Shown: positions 48,748 to 59,083 of the stretch, in pieces
Numbering within the stretch: the first letter of the stretch is position 1
Layout of the letters: each line of letters opens with the position of its first letter
Assembly: GCA_036785325.1 (NCBI GenBank)
Contig: JAXIVH010000445.1
Coordinates: 22,501-86,500, forward strand
Direction of reading: 5' to 3'
DNA from: Urophycis tenuis
Lineage: Eukaryota; Chordata; Actinopteri; Gadiformes; Phycidae
Length of the DNA stretch: 64,000 nt
Made by a program: the position numbers and the translations under genes
The notes under the pieces: model-generated
The model's input: only the letters and a program-made list of their open reading frames with translations
What the model was told of the DNA's origin: nothing
Databases searched by the model: none

Positions 48748-49431
48748 ATCTGTCCTAGAATATTCTGTAAAGGAACTGCCATGACATCTGTCCTAGAATA
48801 TCCCATAAAGGAACTGCCATGACATCTGTCCTAGAATATCCCATAAAGGAACTGCCATGACATCTGTCCTAGAATATCCCATAAAGGAACTGCCATGACA
48901 TCTGTCCTAGAATATCCCATAAAGGAACTGCCATGACATCTGTCCTAGAATATCCCATAAAGGAACTGCCATGACATCTGTCCTAGAATATCCCATAAAG
49001 GAACTGCCATGACATCTGTCCTAGAATATCCCATAAAGGAACTGCCATGACATCTGTCCTAGAATATCCCATAAAGGAACTGCCATGACATCTGTCCTAG
49101 AATATCCCATAAAGGAACTGCCATGACATCTGTCCTAGAATATCCCATAAAGGAACTGCCATGACATCTGTCCTAGAATATCCCATAAAGGAACAGCCAT
49201 GACATCTGTCCTAGAATATCCCATTAAGGAACTGCCATGACATCTGTCCTAGAATATCCCATTAAGGAACTGCCATGACATCTGTCCTAGAATATCCCAT
49301 TAAGGAACTGCCATGACATCTGTCCTAGAATATCCCATTAAGGAACTGCCATGACATCTGTCCTAGAATATCCCATTAAGGAACTGCCATGACATCTGTC
49401 CTAGAATATCCCATTAAGGAACTGCCATGAC
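48748..49431. repeat. 38-bp satellite, 18 copies
   Basis: Units CATCTGTCCTAGAATATCCC, ATAAAGGAACTGCCATGA. Length 684 bp is exactly 18 x 38. The last six copies share CCCATTAAGG while the earlier ones have CCCATAAAGG, so the two blocks expanded separately. Confidence 0.96.
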
Positions 49432-49755
49432 AACCTTGCATGGGTGGAGACTGGGTCCCAGAGCTTCAGCTCACCACTGGACCAACCAGCCTTCTGGGGA
49501 AGACAAGGGACTAAACTGTGCTGCGGAACATACATATGTCAGTACAGAATCCTGAGGGAAAAAAAACCCAGACAGATAAGACCATTGTACTTGTTAAAAT
49601 GTTAATATTGTTTTGGTAATAGCATCAAACAAGTCTAAGTTTGGGACTTAAGTTGGTGTTACATTTAGTTAATAAATGTACAAGAGTTTGGTGATACATT
49701 AAAAACAAGCATTTAAGCAACTAATACACAAACACAAATTAATGATAGAATATAC

Positions 49756-49811
<56 letters not shown>
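49756..49811. repeat. (TAA)n microsatellite
   Basis: About 18 TAA/AAT units. Confidence 0.95.
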
Positions 49812-49819
49812 GGATTGTA

Positions 49820-50300
49820 ATGGAAAATAACAAATGCGGTGAGGCGGCGTTCACGGCGACATTCCCACGAGAGAGACCTAGCTGATACTGCTGATGTTTA
49901 ACTGGGTCCACAGATCCGATTGGCCCCAGGGAAGCGTTCCCCCGGATTTTCGGGACCAGCGTTCCCAATCAGGCCAAGCAACGCGCACTGCGAGAACGTG
50001 AACGATCTGGTGGACCGTCTGGTGCTCCCGCTCCAATTCCGGGATGTCCGCACCGACGGACAGACGAGAGCCGACTCGGTATCCTCATTTGGTGCCATAG
50101 ATGCCATCATTCAAGGATGAAAGTTTATCAGGACTCAGACAGACGCGTTGCCTTGGCTGCTGTACCGCCAGACTTGCAGTGAGTGTGAGCCAGGCCAGCC
50201 ACGTGGAAGACCTCAGAGATAAGAAGAAAGACAAGGACAATCACAAGAAGGAAGAGAAAAAAAAAAACTTCAACTTCAGCACAATCAGAAGCCCTGGAGA
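49820..50300. other. GC-richer stretch, unidentified
   Basis: Open on + from 49,920 to 50,120 (LVDRLVLPLQFRDVRTDG), with more balanced base use than its surroundings. No known domain recognised; may be a retroelement gag or a gene relic. No call is made. Confidence 0.25.
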
Positions 50301-50329
50301 AGCCTATCCGTCCGATCTTGCGTCACGGG

Positions 50330-50525
50330 GGCCAATGTCTGGACTGTGGAGTCACTCCCCATCTTCTGGAAGACTCAAGACTCACTTGTTCAGAGTTCAC
50401 CTGAACCCTGCATAACACCCATCCTCTACTGACCCTCATGACCTTTATGTTGTAGGTCTTTGCACTTTATAATTCCTCTTTGTAACTTGGCACTTAGCCA
50501 TAATTTATAAAAGCATTAGTTATGT
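50330..50525 (+). repeat. L2-like LINE 3' end
   Basis: Terminal coding words (CHCSPSSGRLKTHLFRV-like, seen as HLFRVHLNPA, stop) followed by ATGACCTTTATGTTGTAGGT, CTTTGCACTT and TAACTTGGCACTTAGCC, as in the LINE 3' ends elsewhere. Confidence 0.7.
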
Positions 50526-51214
50526 GGTTATGTGATTGAAAATCACCCCACAGGCCTTTTCCTGCAAGTCATTCTTGTGAGCACTCTTTACTTACACGAA
50601 TACTTTTTGAGAATTTACTACATGCAAGTTATCTGATTTAACTCTTTACTTACACAAATACTTTTTGAGAATTTATTAGATGCAAGTTATCTTATTTATG
50701 TACCTATTTTTCCTCTACATTTGTATGCATGATTTATATACTTGTTTTTCTCCTGGGTACAGCCAAATTGGTGAGCCTCTCGTTTGACCAACACTCCCCA
50801 ACTCCATTGTGAACGTGACACGCCACTAATGATGATTATATGACGCGGGCCTCGACCCCGTGCCCTGAGCTATTTGGGCCACAGAAGACCTAAAGGCCTT
50901 GGGAACGAGCAGAGACTCGTCTGGAGTGTTCATCTGGAAGAATGGGCTAGGGCAGAAAGTGGAGTCTGTCCCTACTTTAAGTAATATTTCAGTATCCCTG
51001 TCTGGGTCATCTGTACCCTCGAAGTTGTTCACCTTACCCTATAAAAGGTGCCTGCCGACAATACTTGGCGCGCATTTCGGAGAAAGCTGTATCAAGTGTA
51101 TTTCTCTCTGATGAACTGTGCCTGTTAACAACTGAATATTAAAAATTGATATTTTTGGTATAATCTAACACCTTGGTTGATTTCATGCAGCGCTCACTGT
51201 CGTCTTCTGTCCTT

Positions 51215-51325
51215 AATGTATTAACAGCAATTAAATGTTTCACCTTCTTCTGACAAATGTACTTTTTGTAAGTCGCTTTGGATAAAAGTGTCTGCTAAAT
51301 ACCCTAAATGTAAATGTAATGTAAG
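51215..51325 (+). repeat. L2-like LINE 3' tail
   Basis: CAGCAATTAAATGTTTCACC to GTAAGTCGCTTTGGATAAAA, GTGTCTGCTAAAT and an ATGTAA tail. Confidence 0.75.
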
Positions 51326-51679
51326 TGTATATTTGAAGAAGCTTGTTTGCCATGTTTTGTGGGCAATTGTTGCTTTGGAATGAGAAGTTGTGCATGCAAC
51401 AGCAGCATATTCATATGAAGTGAGGGGATTTACAGGATTCTGGGATTAACAGCACGCGTGTCTAGGAAAACCCCTGACATGTCATGGCCGGAATTAGACT
51501 CATGTCTTGTTGGGAGCAACACGTGTACTAGACCCGCATGGGACAATTTTTTCTCCCCTGAAACGTGGCTGAGACAGAGTTTGGGGTGGACCTTTAAACC
51601 CGAAAGTCAGTTCACCAAATGCATGTAATGGGGAGTCGCCACAGTTTGAATGAAATCTCGAGGCATTCATATGCACAAT

Positions 51680-52140
51680 AACTATACTAGCAATGGTTAA
51701 CCTAGCAATTTGAATGCTTGGGGCAGCCGCAGCCTACCGGTTAGGGCTTCGGACTTGTAACCGGAGGGTTGCCGGTTTGTACGAACGGCTAAGTGCCCTT
51801 GAGCAAGGCATCTAACCCCTCACTGCTCCCCGAGCGCCGCTGTTGTAGGCAGCTCACTGCATCGGGTTTAAGTGTGTGCTTCACCTCACTGTGTGCCTCA
51901 CTATCACTGTGTTCTGAGTGTTTCACTAATTCACGAATGGGTTAAATGCAGAGACCAAATTTCCCTCACGGGATCAAAAGAGTAATTCTTCTTCTTCTTC
52001 TTCTTCTTCGCTTGAAACTTGTTCTGGTGACTTCCTTACTGTATTAACAGCAATGAAATGGTTCACCTTCTGACAAATGTACTTATTGTAAGTCGCTTTG
52101 GATAAAAAATCTGCTAAATGCCCTAAATGTAAATGTAAAT
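51680..52140 (+). repeat. L2-like LINE 3' tail interrupted by a SINE
   Basis: The LINE words CTAGCAATGGTTAACCTAGC, AATTTGAATGCTTG stop at 51,719; the SINE follows; the LINE resumes with GCTTGAAACTTGTTCTGGTG at about 52,011. The uninterrupted order is seen at 40,060-40,130. Confidence 0.82.
51716..52011 (+). mobile_element. tRNA-derived SINE, second family, copy 2 (nested)
   Basis: Head GGGCAGCCGCAGCCTACCGG, body CACTGCTCCCCGAGCGCCGC, (TTC)n tail ending at about 52,008. GCTTG is found at both edges, a short likely target duplication. Confidence 0.85.
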
Positions 52141-53269
52141 GATGCAGTGCATCCTAGAACACCCATTGTTCCTGATTCACACAATATTAACTCTGGTGCG
52201 AATAGTAAATGGTTTCAATGGCCGACCAAGCGAACACGTTCTTTTCTTCACGGTCTTGAATTTCACCCAGGGATCAATAAAGAATTTTGAATCTTGAATC
52301 TTTGGCCTAACAGCAAGCTAATACTGGTTAGCTTTTTTTTGACGGGTAAACAAAAACCCTGGACTGGGATGTCACAAGGCTAGTCACAGGCTGTTTTCCA
52401 CAGTGCTGCCCAATTATTTGCCCTACTTACTCTTACCAGGGGGTAGTAGTAGCATTGCTTCATACATCGGCGATCTCCTGGTATTTCCCCTTAACCCCAT
52501 TGTGTGTAAGCAGGGCACTTTTTTATGTGCAGTTTTTGGTCAGTCAGGGCCACAAGGCTCCTACTCTGGTCTACGATAGACGGTGGATACTGTTACCTGT
52601 AACATGAACCTCAGCAGCAGATGCTGCTTTTGCGCCCTTCATGGCCTCACCTACTTTAGGTTTAGAGTTTGAACACAATTAATTGCAAAAAGACTTGTTG
52701 CCCTCTGTCGGGACAGAGAGTCCTGCATTTACCCTGGTGTGCGGTGCTGTGAGTTGGTTTAATGACAACGGTTGTATTTTTAATGTTGGATTGCTTTTGT
52801 ATTGTCATATTAACTGTTTGGTGAGCTATTATTGCAATGAAGATTGATGTCGGCCTACAATGCGTTGTTAAGAAAGTGCAATCAATGTCGCCATCTATTG
52901 GTTGACATAGACTGCAACTGCAATGGCTGGCTTCTGTCTTGTTAGAGTGAGCATAGGCGAGTATGATTAATGTTGGACAATTAGTCGAAAACGATCAGCC
53001 TATGATGAAGAGTCTGCCATTTCACCGACATGCAGGCTGGTACCGCCTACTTTACTTAACCTTTGTACAGCCAACCAGAAGTGTGGTCTTGCTACATGTC
53101 ATTGTCACATGGGGTAAGTGATTGGCCCGTTAAACTCAACCAGCAAGCCCCCACGAAACAGTTACAAGAAACAGTTTACAAGAGACAGTGCGACATTATA
53201 CAACAGTACACAATGAATCAATATAGGCTAAAGCTCAAACACGACAGTTCTAAAAAAGTATCAAAGTTG
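52141..53269. other. Gene-free stretch
   Basis: Only a retroelement-like tail CAGGGATCAATAAAGAATTT at about 52,268. No open frame of note and no RNA gene recognised. Confidence 0.5.
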
Positions 53270-53552
53270 CCATGGGTCATAACCATGAGGGTAACATGGG
53301 TCATAACCACGGGATAACGTGGGTCATAACCACGGGATAACATGGGTCATAACCATGAGGGTAACATGGGTCATAACCACAGGATAACATGGGTCATAAC
53401 CACAGGATAACATGGGTCATAACCATGAGGGTAACATGGGTCATAACCACGGGATAACATGGGTCATAACCACGGGATAACATGGGTCATATCCATGAGG
53501 GTTACATGGGTCATAACCACCAGATAACATGGGTCATAACCATGAGGGTAAC
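53270..53552. repeat. 23-24 bp minisatellite
   Basis: About 12 copies of CATGGGTCATAACCACGGGA plus TAA, alternating with CATGAGGGTAA variants. Confidence 0.93.
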
Positions 53553-55234
53553 GTGTCCTAATTCAAGCTAAAACAGGTTCACTGACATTTAAGATGACAC
53601 CCGCTGGAGAGGTTTTTCCCTCGCCAGCACAACATTTATCTTTATCTCATATTCAATGAGCCTTTTAAAGCCAAACCGAATTAAAATAGTTTAGTTTTAA
53701 TTAACAAATCAAGTAATCAATGTTACCCAACGTGGGCACCACTTGGATATGTGAGACAGCGGAGTAGAATAGTCTAGTCTTCTGATTTGTGATTGGTTCA
53801 TCCTACCCACCCCGTCTCTGCTCTCTCACTTTCACAGCAAGTTACAAGTTGTGCAACACATTTATCACGAAAAGTTGAAAATGTAAATGTAGGTAATGTA
53901 TCTTTTTGTTATGCAGGGAGTAAAGTTGCATTGACTGGTTCGAGAGGCTGTTATCACAGGAGATATGTTGGAAAATGGACTCAAGTAAAACATTTCACAT
54001 TACATTTCATAGTAAATGTTGTATTACAACTTTCAATGTATTGTACTGCTATGAGTGAAAATATCAACATGAATGTAACTTTTTTTCTACAAGCTTTCAT
54101 GTTATCCCATCACATTTTTACAAGTTTTCACATCAAGTCTGCAAGCTGTCAAGTTTTACTACATATTTAACTTCACATGGCTGGGCCAACTTAAACATAC
54201 CTGGGAAAACATTGGGGAAGACTAATTGATGCTGCCGGAGGCAATTCAGGGGAAATAAACCACATGAATGGGAGAAAGGAGGGCACAGAGCCAGATTATG
54301 TCAGTTATAAACACAGCTAAGCATTGTTCTTGTGCTGACTCAACTGTTAAGCAAACAGTTCACCATTGCTGCTCCTGCAATTATGGTAATTGTTGCCAGA
54401 TTCAGTTATGGTGGAGTTTATTTACCTAGTGTAAAATAGTGTATGAAATTACAGTTTGTGGATGAGGAGTATTATGATAAGTTGGTGTGCATTCTTATTT
54501 TTACAGCTATAACCAAAAAAAATGGCCATGCTTATGCATTATGTCCAATACTAAAATACCCAATTGAAGAGAGGCATTTGCAGGATGTATTCAACACTAT
54601 TTTGAAAAGCTATTTAGTAGTATAACCCATCTTTACTTCAAGATGTAAAGGATGTGCAATTGGAGTTTAATCATACATGTGTATTACAATCATGTGAACA
54701 GAAAAGGTAGATTATCTTGTGTTTTTTCTGTATTTGTCAAATGCCAAAAGCCGCTCAGAGTCGGCATTGTAACCTATTGCCGTCTTGGTTCAGAGTTGCT
54801 GTTGCCAGAGCGACCTGCCACATACAGTCTACGCTACCAACAGAGTTAAGTGGTGGCTGTCTATGTTCCACTTAGCCTCATGAATTATGCAAGCCCATTT
54901 GTGGTTTTGTATGTTGTTTTATCTAGTTCTCATGGCATGGATAAGAAATATAGGCCTGTTAACATAAAGGAATGCCTCGTGTTTGAGTTAAAGGAAAATG
55001 CCACCGTTTGTCCATACGGCACTACATTCTTCCCTAATCCTAGACGAGTTGATACATACCTCTCTCACCTTTGTGCGTGCACTCAATCGCTCTGGCGCGC
55101 AGCGCTACTTCACTAGCAGCTTGGCCCAGTATATCCCTTAGGATCCAAACGGGGGTGAAGTTAGAAGCGACCAAGCACTTCCACGTTTTCCCTATTTTAA
55201 TATGGTTACGTGAGTAGTTACACGACCCAAGTAT
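53553..55234. other. Gene-free stretch, unidentified open frames only
   Basis: Short + strand frames at 54,443-54,625 (CPILKYPIEERHLQDVFNTI) and 54,850-55,116 (KKYRPVNIKECLVFELKENA) read like coding sequence but match no family I know; they may be the relic of one mobile element gene. Confidence 0.3.
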
Positions 55235-55315
55235 GGTTACACAAAATGAAACATGGCAATTTTCTAAGCGGATAAAAAGGATAATTATAATCTATGGCGT
55301 GATAACACTTGGGAG
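55235..55315 (+). repeat. Fragment related to the foldback element at 31,939
   Basis: AAATGAAACATGGCAATTTT, CTAAGCGGAT and ATCTATGGCGTGATAA parallel AAATGAAACGTGGCGATTTT and TTTCTGGCGTAATAA in the 31,939-32,745 element. Confidence 0.55.
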
Positions 55316-55664
55316 CACTCTGTGACACCAATGTGACTTTTTACTTCTACTACTACAGGTAGTGCAGGCATATTCACATACCAAAGTGCAAATAAACATT
55401 GGCCTTTTATGACAGTTATCAAGGTGAATGATCAAGACATGATAACGGTAATGACATGGGAAAGTAGTTGACTGTGTGTTGAGGAATGCAAATAGGCAAT
55501 AAAGCAGCAATGCCTTTGCCATGTCCTTCAACATGCGCAGCCTGCTGACAAAGACAATTACCTGACCAGCATTCATTTGCAGGCTTGCAAGTGGTAAAAA
55601 AAAAAAAAAAAAAGGGGTAAAAAAAAGTTAAAAGCTTTTTTTTTATTTTTTTTTTATTTTTTGT

Positions 55665-55976
55665 GGGGCAGCCGGCCTACTGGTTAGGGCTTTGGATTTG
55701 TAACCGGAGGGTCGCCGGTTCGAACCCCGACCAGTGCGCATGGCTGAAGTGCCCTTGAGCAAGGCACCTAACCCCTCACTGCTCCCCGAGCGCCGCCGCT
55801 GTTGCAGGCAGCTCACTGCATCGGGTTTAAGTGTGTGCTTCACCTCACTGTGTGCTTCACCATCACTGTGTTCTGAGTGTTCCACTAATTCACGATTGGG
55901 TTAAATGCAGAAGACCAAATTTCCCTCACGGGATCAAATCAGTAATTCTTCTTCTTCTTCTTCTTCTTCTTCTTCT
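55665..55976 (+). mobile_element. tRNA-derived SINE, second family, copy 3 (best preserved)
   Basis: Head with A box TGGTTAGGGCTTTGG, B box GGTTCGAACCCC, body to CTCACTGCATCGGGTTTAAG, (TTC)n tail. Preceded by an A-rich and T-rich run. A tRNA-like fold is plausible but this is a SINE, not a tRNA gene. Confidence 0.88.
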
Positions 55977-56492
55977 TTACCACTTTTGCGAAAATTTGTC
56001 GCTATTTCACACAATAGAAATACTTACTGGCACCTTACTCAATACAAACTAGTACAGGCCACCATAAGCCCTGGGTGTCAAACTGAACAGGCCATTGTAA
56101 GCATTGTGTGTCGAACTGAACACTGAACACCCCAGCCCCCGGCCTCATTGCAAACTGTAACTTCAGCGCTGCTTGCTGCTCAATTCTAAACCCTGGACAT
56201 TATGCTTCTCAGACACTAATAGCTTAAAGCCAATGTAGCATCGGTATCACACGACTTACTGCGCCACTGGACCAGTTCTAGGTTCTAAGGAGTGGGGAGC
56301 AAAAATAATTACACCAGAGACTGTTGCTTTAAATTCAAGAGGCCGGCAATTTAGTGAATGCAAAACATGTATATAATATTATATACATTTTCTTTTATAG
56401 GTATTCTTTTACAGGTAAGAGAGTACCTTCATTTACACAATCAAATCCAAGTGGACCACAATCATTTCAAATCATCAAATCTTCTCAATTTC

Positions 56493-57240
56493 TTAATCAA
56501 TTTTTTTGTGGGTTGTGTTTTTCTTGAGCCCATCACTCCACAGTTCTTCAGCTGTGCATAACTGATTTTCGAATTCAACTTCCTGATCGTGGTGGATTCT
56601 CAAGCGGAAACCAAACTTCAGTGCATAATCATTAAACATCTTCTCCACCGTGGCAACCATCTTGGCAGATTTCAATGTAGTGGCATATGCTTGTGCAAAG
56701 CGCGTGTAATGATCGACTATCACCAATATGTGTTCATATCCACCTTTACATTTGTCTAAAAGCAGAAAGTCAATGGATGCCAATTAAAATGGCTGGGTCG
56801 TGACAATGGAGGTGAGAGGAGCTCTTATTTCTCTACAGGGCTTCTTCTGTTTGAGCCCCCCCCCCCCCCCCCGCCCGCCTGCCAATCGCGCATCAATTTC
56901 TCAACAGCGATATAGTCAAATAGCCCACACCAACTTTATTAATTGAACCGTATATAGCTTCCATATATTGTATCTTGGTTAAAACAAAATAAATTTGAAT
57001 TTATTTTTGTTAGCGTTATTACATGCCGCCGTAGAGCAGAGTAATGACACCGCGTATACAGTCGTTTATCATCTTTTTTTTGTTTTTTTTGTTGTTTTTT
57101 TAAGAGGCCCCTGTTTGGCCCGAGGCCCCCTGGCTGAAGCCCAGGTAAGCCCGTGCATTAAGGCGCCTCTGGCCTTGAGACACGTGGTGCTCTATCTCTC
57201 GCTGCATGTGTGGCCAGAAGAAACGATCTTGAACGACTGA
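56493..57240 (-). mobile_element. Ty3/gypsy-type integrase remnant
   Basis: Read on the - strand, 57,240-57,165 keeps part of the zinc-binding region (DRFFWPHMQREIEHHV). After an unrelated insertion and a poly-C run, 56,855-56,493 keeps the start of the catalytic core (ASIDFLLLDKCKGGYEHILV, VDHYTRFAQAYATT). A TAA stop lies just before the core and the frame ends at 56,493. No LTRs were recognised. It is a dead fragment. Confidence 0.8.
57000..57145 (+). repeat. Dispersed repeat, copy 2
   Basis: ATTACATGCCGCCGTAGAGC, GAGTAATGACACCGCG, poly-T, AAGAGGCCCCTG and GGCTGAAGCCCAGG, partner of 45,345-45,490. It interrupts the integrase remnant. Confidence 0.72.
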
Positions 57241-57844
57241 TGTCGTGCGTACAACATGTGATGTAATGAATGTAATACAACCAAAATAGAAATATGTTGA
57301 GTTATTCAAAGGAAAATTATATTTTCAAGGATTTCAAATTATTATTTTATCAAGAACACTTGGTTTTATGAATATTCTGCACATTCTGTGTTCTGTACTC
57401 TGTACTCTGTGTTCTGAGTTCTTCTTCTGATTCGTACATTTGATTAGTCATGAGTGACACCTGTCAACACACGTCAACGGGTGTCCAAAGGGCCTGACTC
57501 CACGGATACATGTGTATGTGTAGGATTTAACGTTAGAGTGTAGGCTACTGTACTTTGTATTGTCTTTGTTTTATTCGTTATTCGTGATTAGCAGCGCTGT
57601 AGTTCACCGTTGCTAAGGTAACGACAGGCTGCGTCACCTGTAGGGCAAGAGGATGACCCAGAGGTTGTAGCCTACCGTTAATGTAATGTGTGACTGAAGG
57701 TAGAATAAGACAAGTGTTTATAATGGTAATGATAATAATCATAGAGAATACCATTATAGAGAATGTCCACTGTCAATACCCTCATATATAATTTATCAAT
57801 TTATATAAGAACCCATAGTGACACAAGTGCAACAAACACTTTAA

Positions 57845-58466
57845 ATGGGTAGTTCGGAATTTTTGACATAGGACCTAATTTCCAAGTTAGCCTCTCTGTT
57901 ATTTATCATCATGTTTTCAACAAATTTCCTTCGGTTCTTCAGTTTGCAGGTGTCAGGCTGGTGCGAGTTTCAGCAAGCCTGCTAATAAAAACAGTCCCAC
58001 TCCACAGTGCACCCGAAGCAAATACATTATAACGCCAGACTATCAATGTAAATGTCTGTGTTGATAGAATAATGTTAGGAATAAAACCAACCTTGCATGG
58101 CATTGCATTTTGAGGCACTTGTGTCTCAGCAGCAGGGTTATACTTATAAGTTATACTTATATACTACAGGTTACCGGCAGAAACTAGAAATGTGAGGATT
58201 CATGCGATGCAAGGATAGTTTTATTTCTAACATTATCAACACAGACATTTACATCGATAGTCTGGCGTTATAATTTATTTGCTCCGGGTGTACTGTGGAG
58301 TGGGTAAGACTGTTTTTCTAAGCAGGCTTGCTGAAACTTGCGGTGGCCTAACAGCAGCGAACTCTGCAACTAGAAGAACTGAATGAAATGTTGAAAACAT
58401 GATGATAGATAACACACAGACTAACTTGGAAATTAGATCCTATGTCCAAAATTCTGAACTATCCCT
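57845..58466. mobile_element. Foldback element, TTAA-type, second family
   Basis: Start ATGGGTAGTTCGGAATTTTT, end CAAAATTCTGAACTATCCCT; the two halves are reverse complements over about 250 bp each with scattered changes (for example CTATCAATGTAAATGTCTGT against ACAGACATTTACATCGATAG). Flanks are TTAA and TTGA. No transposase. Confidence 0.78.
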
Positions 58467-59017
58467 TTGAATATTTTTGAAATCTTTCTTATACAGCTTT
58501 GTGCTTGACTTTAACTCACTGAGTGCCTAAGTGACATATACTAAACATTTTTGGTGTAGTTGTGATGTGAGGATTTGACTTCCCCAAAGTGGCAATGTTA
58601 CTTTTATTCAGTTTGCATATTTTGTAACATAAAGCAAATCTGAAAAAAAAATTGTTTAAACAGCATTACTAAAGTCACACATTTGATATATATTGTGGAA
58701 ATGCAATTAAAAAGGCAAATGTGTGGTAGGCCTACTAAGCGGAAAAAACGGTCAAGTTTAGTTATCTTCAAATAAGGAATACATTTACCATAAACACCCA
58801 ATGTAATGTATATGTCCAATCACATATTAAGTGGTAGTATTTTAGAAGACATTTTAGAAAACATCCTAAATGTGTTCTGTGTTCCACTTGGTCTGTGGTA
58901 TATCCACCATAATGTTCCTTTAAGCAGAAATGGGTCTGGGTTCTTATGGGTTAATATCTTACTTTTATATATAACATAATGTTTTATGTTCATTTTTATT
59001 CTGTTCTATTCGATTCG

Positions 59018-59019
<2 letters not shown>

Positions 59020-59082
<63 letters not shown>
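59020..59082. repeat. (TG)n microsatellite
   Basis: About 31 TG units just beyond the 3' end of the TRIM pseudogene. Confidence 0.96.

Positions 59083-59083
<1 letters not shown>

Noticed and set aside
50990..51180. TATAAAAG box and AATATTAAAA near a TAACACCTTGG end, like an LTR
   Set aside because: No second LTR copy, no target duplication and no coding part were found; too weak.
55672..55745. tRNA-like sequence with good A and B boxes
   Set aside because: It continues into a SINE body and (TTC)n tail with two sister copies, so it is a SINE head and not a tRNA gene.
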